Shown in pieces: positions 1-5,368 of a stretch of 8,026 nucleotides of DNA. A program made the translations under genes and the position numbers. The notes under the pieces are model-generated. The model saw only the letters and a program-made list of their open reading frames with translations, searched no databases and was not told where the DNA came from. Source of the DNA: Caldifarciminota bacterium (GTDB taxonomy: Bacteria > Hydrothermota > Tepidihabitantia > Tepidihabitantales > Tepidihabitantaceae). The stretch's first letter is position 1. The number at the start of each line of letters is the position of its first letter. The DNA lies in contig JAFGQF010000274.1 of the NCBI GenBank assembly GCA_016935775.1, forward strand, positions 1 to 8,026, in the 5' to 3' direction.

Positions 1-375
1 CGCGGCTGCCCGGCGATTGCCGCCGGCCGGGCGATTCGCTACACGACCGACGAGCCGGTGACCGGCGTGGTCGAGGGCGAGACCGGGCCCCTGGGCATCG
101 GTGCGGCCCGGCTCGCAATCTGGCCCAACCCGGCGCGGGCCGCGGCGCAGGTGCGGTTCGGCCTGGCCCGCGCGGCCGAGGTGCGGCTGGCGGTGTACGA
201 CCGTACCGGCCGCGAGGTCCGGCGGCTGTTGGACGGCCGGCAGGAGCCGGGTGAGCACCGGGTGAGCTGGAACGGTCGCGACGCCCTGGGCCGCGAGCTG
301 GCCAGCGGCGTCTACTTTGTCCGGCTGGCGGTGGACGGTACCGCGACCCGGCAGAAACTGGTGGTCAGCCGTTAG
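1..375 (+). CDS. C-terminus of a secreted protein with FlgD-like / type A sorting domain (5'-truncated)
   Basis: The frame is open from base 1 with no start in view, so only the last 124 residues are present. The final 85 or so residues form a beta-rich module with the marks of the FlgD Ig-like/type IX secretion C-terminal tail: WPNP near its start, then VRLAVYDRTGREVRRL, a GEHRVSWNGRD turn, LASGVYFVRL, and a final basic beta strand ending KLVVSR. In the Bacteroidetes/FCB group such tails are the signal that sends proteins through the outer membrane by the type IX system and are then removed or anchored. The catalytic or binding part lies upstream of the window, so the protein's own function cannot be told. 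A stable stem-loop follows 21 bp after the stop and may end its transcript. I am sure of the tail type, and less sure that this organism uses a type IX system. Confidence 0.85.
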   Translation, partial: RGCPAIAAGRAIRYTTDEPVTGVVEGETGPLGIGAARLAIWPNPARAAAQVRFGLARAAEVRLAVYDRTGREVRRLLDGRQEPGEHRVSWNGRDALGRELASGVYFVRLAVDGTATRQKLVVSR

Positions 376-396
376 CCGGGAGCTTGTTGGTCTGAT

Positions 397-424
397 CGTG
401 GGGCGGGCGCAAGCCCGCCCCGCG
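397..424 (+). terminator. GCAA-capped GC-rich stem-loop after the secreted-protein gene
   Basis: Bases 400-408 (GGGGCGGGC) pair perfectly with 413-421 (GCCCGCCCC) around a GCAA tetraloop (409-412). One G-T wobble and two more pairs extend the stem to 12 bp (397-424). GNRA loops are unusually stable in RNA. There is no T-tract after it, so it is not a classical intrinsic terminator. It may still end or protect the upstream mRNA, or be a copy of a dispersed palindromic repeat. TTGACT of a possible promoter begins 2 bp downstream. Confidence 0.5.
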
Positions 425-425
425 C

Positions 426-453
426 TTGACTCGGGCTGAAGTCCGGGTAGACA
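426..453 (+). promoter_or_regulatory. Candidate sigma70-type promoter of the deaminase gene
   Basis: TTGACT (426-431) is followed after 16 bp by TAGACA (448-453), a 5/6 match at -35 but only 3/6 at -10. The predicted start of transcription falls almost on the GTG at 463, so the message would have little or no leader. That fits the absence of a clear SD sequence there. Confidence 0.35.
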
Positions 454-462
454 TCTAGGGCC

Positions 463-969
463 GTGAGCAGCGAGCAGCCGGTCATCCCGCAGACCGTTTC
501 CTCGGATGAGGAGGCGATGGGGCTGGCAATCGCGGCGGCGCGCCGGGGTGTCGAGGCCGGCCAGACGCCGTTCGGATGCAGCATCACCCGCGACGGCCGG
601 GTGCTGGCGGTGGCGCACAACCGTGTCTGGCTTGAGACCGATGCGACCGCCCACGCCGAGGTGAACGCCATCCGCGAGGCGTGCCGCGCGGTCGGGAATA
701 TCGACCTGTCGGGCAGCACGCTCTACGCGACCTGCGAGCCGTGCCCGATGTGCTACGCGGCCGCGCACTGGGCGCGGGTCGGCCGGATCGTGTTCGGCGC
801 GAGCATCGCCGACGCCCGGGCCGCGGGCTTCAACGAGCTGGTGATACCGGCCGACGTGATGCGGCACGAGGGCCGGGACGGTATCGAGCTGGTTTCGGGA
901 TTCCGGGCCGGGGACTGCCGGGAACTGTTCCGCTACTGGCGAGAGCTGGGGCGGGGCCGGCCCTACTAG
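463..969 (+). CDS. Nucleoside deaminase, guanine deaminase-like (cytidine deaminase fold)
   Basis: This is a soluble zinc-dependent deaminase of 168 residues. The zinc site is complete: HAE at 64-66 (His ligand and Glu proton shuttle) and PCPMC at 93-97, with Cys94 and Cys97 as ligands. The segment TAHAEVNAIREAC, the CEPCPMC block followed by a WAR motif, the AGFNE segment (residues 121-125) and a C-terminal aromatic tail ending RPY resemble Bacillus GuaD more than TadA or cytidine deaminase. By my hand alignment Glu125 sits where GuaD has the acidic residue Asp114. The likely reaction is guanine to xanthine plus ammonia in purine salvage; other bases or nucleosides remain possible. The start is GTG with weak SD. 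An ATG at 517 has GAGGAGG just before it, but its spacing is only 2 nt and it would cut into the first helix. The aminopeptidase gene starts 39 nt after the stop, so the two are probably co-transcribed. Confidence 0.85.
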   Translation: MSSEQPVIPQTVSSDEEAMGLAIAAARRGVEAGQTPFGCSITRDGRVLAVAHNRVWLETDATAHAEVNAIREACRAVGNIDLSGSTLYATCEPCPMCYAAAHWARVGRIVFGASIADARAAGFNELVIPADVMRHEGRDGIELVSGFRAGDCRELFRYWRELGRGRPY

Positions 970-995
970 GATTCGGATTAGATCGGACCAGACCC

Positions 996-1003
996 GAGAG
1001 GAG
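996..1003 (+). promoter_or_regulatory. Ribosome binding site that fixes the GTG start of the aminopeptidase
   Basis: GAGAGGAG lies 5 nt before the GTG at 1009. This is a near-ideal SD sequence and no competing start with comparable spacing exists, so the GTG is well supported. Confidence 0.75.
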
Positions 1004-1008
1004 TTCTC

Positions 1009-2484
1009 GTGAATGTCGAAGTCATCGGCGGAAGGCAGTGGCGGGGCAAGTTCGCGGCCGCGCTCGTTTTCGAGGGCGCGGACTCGCTGCCCGGGATGAG
1101 CCGGGCCGAGGCGAAGCGGTTCCTGGCGGTCGCGGAGGAAGAGGGGTTCCGCGGCCAGAAGGGCAAGACCGCGCTGTTGCGCTCAAACCAGGGCAGGCGG
1201 CGGCTGGTCGTTGCCGGGCTGGGCAAGCGGGCCGAGTTCGAGCCCGAGCGGGTTCGCGTCGCGGCGGCCGGGGCGCTGAAGCAGGCCGAGGCACTCGGCG
1301 CGGTCGAGCTCGGGCTGCTGCTGCCCGAAGCAAGTGGCGTGCCGGGTGGGTTGCCCGGGTTCGCCGCGGCCGCGGTCGAAGGGATGCTGCTCGCCGGCTA
1401 CCGGTACACCGAGCACCGCAAGGCGAAGCCGGACGAGAGCCGGCCGCCGGCCGAGCTCAAGGTCGTCGCGCCGGGAAAGCCGGCGCCGGCGCTGGCCCGG
1501 GCGGTGGACGAGGCCACGAAGCTGTGCGAGGCGGTGCGATATGCCCGGGACCTGGTCAACGAGCCGCCGAGCCGAAAGGCGCCGGAGATGATGGCCGAGC
1601 TGGCCAACTGGCTGGCGAAGCCGGGCCGGGTGACGGTCGAGGTGCTGCGCAAGGACGACCTAGTGCGCGAGGGGATGAACGGCATCCTGCGGGTCGGCGC
1701 GGGCTCGCACGAGCCGCCGTGCCTGGTTCATTTCCGCTACCGGCCGAAGGGCGCGCCGAAGAAGAAGGTCGTTGTGATCGGCAAGGGCATCACCTTCGAC
1801 TCGGGCGGGCTGTGCATCAAGCCGGCGACCGGGATGGACACGATGAAGTGCGACATGGCCGGAGCGGCGGCGGTCTTCGGCCTGTTCCGGCTGCTGGGTC
1901 ATCTCGACCTCGCGGTCGAGGTCCACGGCCTGGCGCCGCTGGCCGAGAACATGCCGGGCGGCGGCGCCCAGAAGCCGGGCGACGTCATCCGCCACTACGG
2001 CGGCAAGACGGTCGAGGTGCTGAACACCGACGCCGAGGGCCGGCTGGTGCTGGCCGACGCGCTGGCCTGGGGCTCGACACTGAAGCCGGACCTGATGCTC
2101 GACATGGCGACCCTGACCGGCGCCTGTGTCATCGCGCTCGGCGACGAGGTCTCGGGGGTGATGGGCACCGACCAGGCGACCATTGACAAGCTGGTCGAGC
2201 TGGGCCGGCAGACCGGCGAGAGCTTCTGGCAACTGCCGCTGCCCGACAGCTACCGCTCCCACCTCAAGAGCAAGGTCGCCGACATCAAGAACACCGGCAA
2301 GCCGCGGGTCGCGGGGACGATTGCCGCCGGCCTCTTCCTCAAGGAGTTCGTGGCCGACAAGGTCCCCTGGCTGCACCTCGACATCGCCGGCACCGCCTGG
2401 AACGATTCGGCGCGCGACTACTTGCCGGCGGGCGGGACCGGCGTGCCGCTGCGCACGCTGTTCGCGCTGCTGCGCGGGCTGTAA
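1009..2484 (+). CDS. pepA: Leucyl aminopeptidase, family M17
   Basis: This 491-residue protein is the usual length for M17 aminopeptidases, which remove N-terminal amino acids from peptides in the cytoplasm as hexamers with two metals per active site. The C-terminal catalytic half is fully conserved. GKGITFDSGG (258-267) carries the metal ligands Lys259 and Asp264. Lys271 matches the catalytic lysine. CDM supplies Asp282, and the family signature NTDAEGRL (339-346) supplies Asp341, Glu343 and the bicarbonate-binding Arg345. All are offset by exactly 11 from E. coli PepA numbering, so the core has no gaps between these sites. The N-terminal macrodomain-like part (about 1-160) is divergent, as is usual in the family. 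The gene follows the deaminase by 39 nt with a strong SD and may share its transcript. Peptide turnover is the sure role; a DNA-binding regulatory role like that of E. coli PepA cannot be inferred. Confidence 0.97.
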   Translation: MNVEVIGGRQWRGKFAAALVFEGADSLPGMSRAEAKRFLAVAEEEGFRGQKGKTALLRSNQGRRRLVVAGLGKRAEFEPERVRVAAAGALKQAEALGAVELGLLLPEASGVPGGLPGFAAAAVEGMLLAGYRYTEHRKAKPDESRPPAELKVVAPGKPAPALARAVDEATKLCEAVRYARDLVNEPPSRKAPEMMAELANWLAKPGRVTVEVLRKDDLVREGMNGILRVGAGSHEPPCLVHFRYRPKGAPKKKVVVIGKGITFDSGGLCIKPATGMDTMKCDMAGAAAVFGLFRLLGHLDLAVEVHGLAPLAENMPGGGAQKPGDVIRHYGGKTVEVLNTDAEGRLVLADALAWGSTLKPDLMLDMATLTGACVIALGDEVSGVMGTDQATIDKLVELGRQTGESFWQLPLPDSYRSHLKSKVADIKNTGKPRVAGTIAAGLFLKEFVADKVPWLHLDIAGTAWNDSARDYLPAGGTGVPLRTLFALLRGL

Positions 2485-2491
2485 GGCGGCC

Positions 2492-2521
2492 GGCCCGGCT
2501 TGACAGGAGCCGAACCGGGCC
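2492..2521 (+). terminator. Possible stem-loop between pepA and fur
   Basis: GGCCCGG (2492-2498) pairs with CCGGGCC (2515-2521). An alternative overlapping stem is CGGCT (2496-2500) with AGCCG (2508-2512). The structure lies 7 nt after the pepA stop and has no T-tract. It overlaps the TTGACA of the fur promoter, so it could be terminator, promoter context, or only GC-rich chance. Confidence 0.25.
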
Positions 2522-2527
2522 TAGGAT
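2500..2527 (+). promoter_or_regulatory. Promoter of the fur / membrane protein unit
   Basis: A perfect -35 box TTGACA (2500-2505) is followed after 16 bp by TAGGAT (2522-2527), a 4/6 match to the -10 consensus. The DNA becomes AT-rich exactly here, in contrast to its surroundings. The expected transcription start is near 2533-2536, inside the palindromic operator. The leader would be only about 16-19 nt and contains no SD sequence. Confidence 0.6.
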
Positions 2528-2551
2528 AGATAGAAGTGATTTCTATCTATC
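2525..2551 (+). promoter_or_regulatory. Perfect 11-5-11 inverted repeat: predicted Fur-family operator
   Basis: GATAGATAGAA (2525-2535) and TTCTATCTATC (2541-2551) are exact reverse complements around the 5-nt centre GTGAT. The core also reads as the 7-1-7 arrangement common to Fur-family boxes, TAGAAGT-G-ATTTCTA, with one mismatch between half-sites. The element overlaps the -10 box and the expected transcription start and ends on the base before the fur ATG. A bound dimer would block RNA polymerase, so simple autorepression is the natural reading. The palindrome is seen directly; its binding by the adjacent regulator is inferred. Confidence 0.75.
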
Positions 2552-2989
2552 ATGAGCCCGGAATCGGTCGCTGAGACCCTCCGCAACCAGGGACTGAAGG
2601 TTACGCCCCGGCGCCTGGCCGCGGCCCGGTTGCTGTTTGAGTCCGGCCGGGCGATGACGCCGGAGGAGGTGCGGGAACGGCTCCGTCCCGCGCTCGGCCG
2701 ACTCGGGCTGCCGACCACGTACCGGATACTGGACGAACTTGCCGGGACCGGGCTCCTCACCCGGGTCGAACGGGACGACCGGGTGCTGAGTTACGCGGCC
2801 TGCCGTGCCGAGCCGGGCCGGCATCACCACCATTTGGTCTGCACCGGCTGTGGCCGGGTCGAGGTGGTCGGCTGCGCTTTTCCGGCGAGCCAGCGGCGCG
2901 ACATCGAGCGCCGGACCGGGTTCCGGGTAACCGGCCACCGGATGCAGGTCGAGGGCCTGTGCGGCGATTGCCGGCGACGGGGGAGATAA
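2552..2989 (+). CDS. Fur-family metal-responsive transcriptional regulator (Fur/Zur type)
   Basis: This 145-residue protein has the length and layout of the ferric/zinc uptake regulator family. The N-terminal winged helix includes LKVTPRRLAAARLLF (15-29) and the recognition-helix region LPTTYRILDELAGTGLLTRV (53-72). The C-terminal dimer domain has HHHHLVCTGCGRVEVV (91-106) and CGDC (137-140). Cys97, Cys100, Cys137 and Cys140 form the structural zinc site. His91-His94, Glu104 and His129 are candidates for the regulatory metal site. Classic Fur usually reads HHDH in the first cluster, and an all-His cluster is common in Zur, so zinc sensing is possible but unproven. The ATG has no SD and directly follows the operator. 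The downstream membrane protein gene begins 2 nt after the stop, so both are likely controlled by this protein in response to a metal. Confidence 0.93.
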   Translation: MSPESVAETLRNQGLKVTPRRLAAARLLFESGRAMTPEEVRERLRPALGRLGLPTTYRILDELAGTGLLTRVERDDRVLSYAACRAEPGRHHHHLVCTGCGRVEVVGCAFPASQRRDIERRTGFRVTGHRMQVEGLCGDCRRRGR

Positions 2990-2991
2990 CG

Positions 2992-3615
2992 ATGGTACGG
3001 CGCATCCTGCACGAACTGAAACACCACCTGCCCTGGACCCTGGCGGGCGCGGTGCTGGGCGTGCTGCTGCTGATACCGCTGGGCCGGCTGCCCGAGGCGG
3101 TGTCGCACCGGCTGTTCGCAACCTTTCACCCGCTGCACGTGCTGGCGAGCGCGACCGCCACCGCCTCGATGTACGGGCTCTACAAGTGCGTCGGCGACCG
3201 GTTCAAGTGCAATCCGCTGCTGCTGCTGGTGGTTGGCTACCTCGGCTCGGTGGGCATCGGCACGCTCAGCGACTCGGTGATACCGTTCCTGGGCGAGCGG
3301 CTGCTCGGGCTCCACGGCCACCCGCACATCGGGTTCATCGAGTTCTGGTACCTCGTGAACCCGGCGGCGCTCGTCGGCATCGCCATTTCCTACTTCCGGC
3401 CGATGACCCGGGTGCCGCACTTCGCCCACGTGCTCTTGAGCACCGTCGCGTCGCTGGCCCATTTCGGGATGGCGCTCGACGGGTCGCTGTCGCTGCCCAA
3501 GTACCTGGCGCTGTTCGTCTTCCTGCTGGTGGCGGTCTGGGTGCCGTGCACCTTCTCGGACATCGCCTTCCCGCTGCTGTTCGTGCGCCGGGACTCACCC
3601 GCGCACCGGCACTGA
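2992..3615 (+). CDS. His-rich polytopic membrane protein, function unknown, paired with fur
   Basis: From the ATG at 2992 this is a 207-residue inner-membrane protein with roughly six hydrophobic segments (about 13-32, 44-62, 75-99, 119-136, 143-162, 170-198). I chose this ATG because GGGGAG lies 6 nt upstream; a GTG at 2959 in the same frame lies inside fur and has less support. It has 14 histidines in 207 residues. Several are at membrane edges: H7, H11, H12, H46, H49, the LHGHPH cluster (H108, H110, H112), H143, H146 and H157, with two more at the C-terminal tip. Asp94 (TLSDS) and Asp190 (TFSD) occur in or near membrane segments. The gene is 2 nt from the Fur-family regulator, presumably translationally coupled and under the same operator. 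Metal transport or metal-dependent membrane function is inferred from context and His content only. I recognise no named transporter family. Confidence 0.88.
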   Translation: MVRRILHELKHHLPWTLAGAVLGVLLLIPLGRLPEAVSHRLFATFHPLHVLASATATASMYGLYKCVGDRFKCNPLLLLVVGYLGSVGIGTLSDSVIPFLGERLLGLHGHPHIGFIEFWYLVNPAALVGIAISYFRPMTRVPHFAHVLLSTVASLAHFGMALDGSLSLPKYLALFVFLLVAVWVPCTFSDIAFPLLFVRRDSPAHRH

Positions 3616-3624
3616 CCGTCCCGG

Positions 3625-3990
3625 CTACTGTTCGGGGTCGCAGCTCTCGGCGCGGGCGTCGCGGATCAGCTCGACGATTGGCCGCTGCTCGGGCTGCTTG
3701 TCGGCGAGGCGGCAGACCCGCTCGAACTCGGCTGAAACCGTGGTGCCGAACTCCTCGATTTCCTGCAGGCAACGCTTGCCCGAGGCGTAGGAGAACCGGC
3801 GCAGGTTGCGGAGCAGCGATTCGTAGGTCTGCTCCGAGGTGTAGCGAAGGAGGGTGTAACGCGCGACGAACGCGCCGCAGTCGGCGCAGCGCACGTAGAC
3901 CCGGACCGGTTCGCCGGTGCGGACCCAGGCGCAGTTGTTCATCTTCCGGCCGTGACATTGCGGGCACTGTTCCACCTTGACGCTTTCCAA
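3625..3990 (-). CDS. Small zinc-ribbon protein, function unknown
   Basis: This is a soluble 121-residue protein. Its N-terminal half has two CxxC knuckles, C9-x2-C12 and C35-x2-C38, typical of a zinc ribbon, separated by a short strand region (VRVYVRCADC). A basic aromatic stretch (VARYTLLRYTSEQTYESLL, 42-60) and a mostly helical C-terminal half follow, with further cysteines at 20, 74, 93 and 117. Start: no ATG is available. A TTG at 3990-3988 has a perfect AGGAGG 5 nt upstream, which decides it. It is the last gene of a minus-strand operon after the glycosyltransferase and the anion transporter, 13 nt behind the latter, and converges on the fur unit with 9 nt between stops. Zinc ribbons of this size can bind nucleic acid or protein; nothing here says which. 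Confidence 0.85.
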   Translation of the reverse strand: MESVKVEQCPQCHGRKMNNCAWVRTGEPVRVYVRCADCGAFVARYTLLRYTSEQTYESLLRNLRRFSYASGKRCLQEIEEFGTTVSAEFERVCRLADKQPEQRPIVELIRDARAESCDPEQ

Positions 3991-3995
3991 GAATG

Positions 3996-4001
3996 CCTCC
4001 T
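3996..4001 (-). promoter_or_regulatory. Perfect Shine-Dalgarno selecting a TTG start
   Basis: On the minus strand AGGAGG is followed by CATTC and then TTG GAA AGC. The 5-nt spacer is the same as for the aminopeptidase gene. The site lies in the 13-nt gap right after the transporter stop, which supports re-initiation within one message. Confidence 0.8.
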
Positions 4002-4003
4002 GT

Positions 4004-5368
4004 TCAGGTCGGGTAGCCGAGCAGCCGGGTCAGGCCCAGCACCCCGAGCACGACGACGACCAGCCCGACAGCGGAGAGGATGATGCCGACCCGCGCCATC
4101 GTCCGGACGCTGACCAGACCGGAGCCGTAGGCGATGGCGTTGGGCGGGGTCGAGACCGGCAGGACCATCGAGACCGACACGCCGATGGCGCAGGCGATGA
4201 CCGGCAGCACCGGGTGGGGCGTCAGGCCGGCGACCAGCGGCAGGAGCAGCGCCGCGGTCGAGGTGTTGGAGATGAATGTCGTGACGACCATCGCCACCAG
4301 CGTGACGATGGCGGTGAGCAGCAGCGGGTTGACCCCGCCGACGTGGAGCAGGCTGAGCAGCCAGGCGGCGAGCCCGCTCTCGCGGATGGCCACGCCGAGC
4401 GACAGGCCGCCGCCCATCAGGATGAGGATGTCCCAGCCGATGCGGCCGAAGTCCTCGCGGTCGAGGACGCGCAGCCCGGTGAAGACCACCGCCGGCACCA
4501 TCGCCACCACCGCGGCCGGCAGCCGGTGCAGCTCGGCGGTCAGCCAGAGCAGGACGGTGGCGGCGAAAACCCCGACCACCAGCCACTGGCGTTGGTCAAG
4601 CCGGCCGCGCTCGGGCGGGTCGAGCTCGATGCGGCCGGCCCGGGCCGGGAAGAGCCGGGCCAGCAGCCACCAGAGCAGCAGGAACAGCAGCGCGGCGACC
4701 GGCAGGCCGATTGCCATCCACTTCAGGAATGAGACACGGATGCCGTGCTCGGCGAGGATGCCGAGCGCCATCGCGTTGGGCGGGGTGCCGATCGGCGTGG
4801 CGACGCCGCCGATGTTGGCGGCGAACGGGATGCCGAGAATCAGCGCGACGCTGAACGGTTCGTCGGCGGGCAGCCGGCGGATTACGGTCAGGGCCAGGCC
4901 GATGAGCAGCGCGGTGGCCGCGGTGTTCGACATCCACATCGACAGGAAGGCGGCCACGAACATCATCCCGAACAGCACCGAGCCGGGCCGGGTGCCGGTC
5001 CGGCCGAGGATGGCGTGGGCGAGCCGGACGTCGAGGTTGTAGCGGGCGAGCGCGTGCGACAGCACGAAGCCGCCGAGGAAGAGCATTATCACCGGGTCGA
5101 AGAGCGGGGCGATGAACAGCTTCGGCCCGACCTTGAGCGGGCCGGTGAGCAGCACCGATTCGAGCAGGACGACCAGCAGCGACGTGGCGTAGAGCGGTAT
5201 CGCCTCGGTCACCCAGAGCCAGGTGGCGACCGCGAGGATGGCCAGGCAGCGCCGGGCCGGCTCGGGCAGGCCGGGCAGCGGCGCGAGGTAGAGCGCGACG
5301 CCGAGCGCGGCGCCGAGACCGATGTGGACCAGCTGGCGGGGCGCGACGCGACGCGGGTCGCCGGTCAT
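4004..5368 (-). CDS. DASS/SLC13 family divalent anion:Na+ symporter
   Basis: This 454-residue inner-membrane protein has about 11-12 hydrophobic segments, the normal size for bacterial DASS proteins such as VcINDY. The family's internal duplication is clear. The two SNT substrate/sodium motifs are SNTAAT (147-152) and SNTSTA (367-372). Each is followed by a TPPN sodium-site motif, GTPPNAMALG (194-203) and STPPNAIAYG (406-415). TEAIPL (54-59) is another family hallmark. It should import a dicarboxylate, citrate or sulfate-like divalent anion with sodium; the sequence alone does not choose between them. The ATG overlaps the stop of the glycosyltransferase gene (ATGA), has no SD of its own, and is probably translated by coupling. 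The zinc-ribbon gene follows after 13 nt. No residue of the core motifs is missing, so it looks functional. Confidence 0.93.
   Translation of the reverse strand: MTGDPRRVAPRQLVHIGLGAALGVALYLAPLPGLPEPARRCLAILAVATWLWVTEAIPLYATSLLVVLLESVLLTGPLKVGPKLFIAPLFDPVIMLFLGGFVLSHALARYNLDVRLAHAILGRTGTRPGSVLFGMMFVAAFLSMWMSNTAATALLIGLALTVIRRLPADEPFSVALILGIPFAANIGGVATPIGTPPNAMALGILAEHGIRVSFLKWMAIGLPVAALLFLLLWWLLARLFPARAGRIELDPPERGRLDQRQWLVVGVFAATVLLWLTAELHRLPAAVVAMVPAVVFTGLRVLDREDFGRIGWDILILMGGGLSLGVAIRESGLAAWLLSLLHVGGVNPLLLTAIVTLVAMVVTTFISNTSTAALLLPLVAGLTPHPVLPVIACAIGVSVSMVLPVSTPPNAIAYGSGLVSVRTMARVGIILSAVGLVVVVLGVLGLTRLLGYPT

Noticed and set aside
517..519. ATG preceded by GAGGAGG as the deaminase start
   Set aside because: The spacing is only 2 nt and the start would remove residues aligned with the first helix of GuaD; the GAGGAG bases also simply encode Glu-Glu. 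The GTG at 463 is kept, with some doubt.
681..2186. A 501-codon open frame on the plus strand overlapping the deaminase and pepA genes
   Set aside because: Its product is an Arg/Gly/Ala-rich low-complexity string with no domain, while pepA in another frame of the same DNA has every catalytic residue. It is a GC-rich shadow frame.
1660..2376. A 238-codon minus-strand open frame inside pepA
   Set aside because: No recognisable domain, and it lies entirely antisense to a conserved enzyme core; a shadow frame.
2959..2961. GTG inside fur as the start of the membrane protein
   Set aside because: It would add 11 residues overlapping fur; the ATG at 2992 has a proper SD (GGGGAG, 6-nt spacer) and begins a typical basic N-terminus before the first helix.
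2824..3462. A 212-codon minus-strand open frame opposite fur and the membrane protein
   Set aside because: Low-complexity Gln/Arg/Val/His-rich product antisense to two supported genes.
3977..5042. Two long plus-strand open frames (3977-4732 and 4134-5042) antisense to the transporter
   Set aside because: One is a Gln/Asp/His-rich and the other a Ser/Arg-rich composition artefact of reading a GC-rich membrane gene backwards; no motifs, no good ribosome sites.
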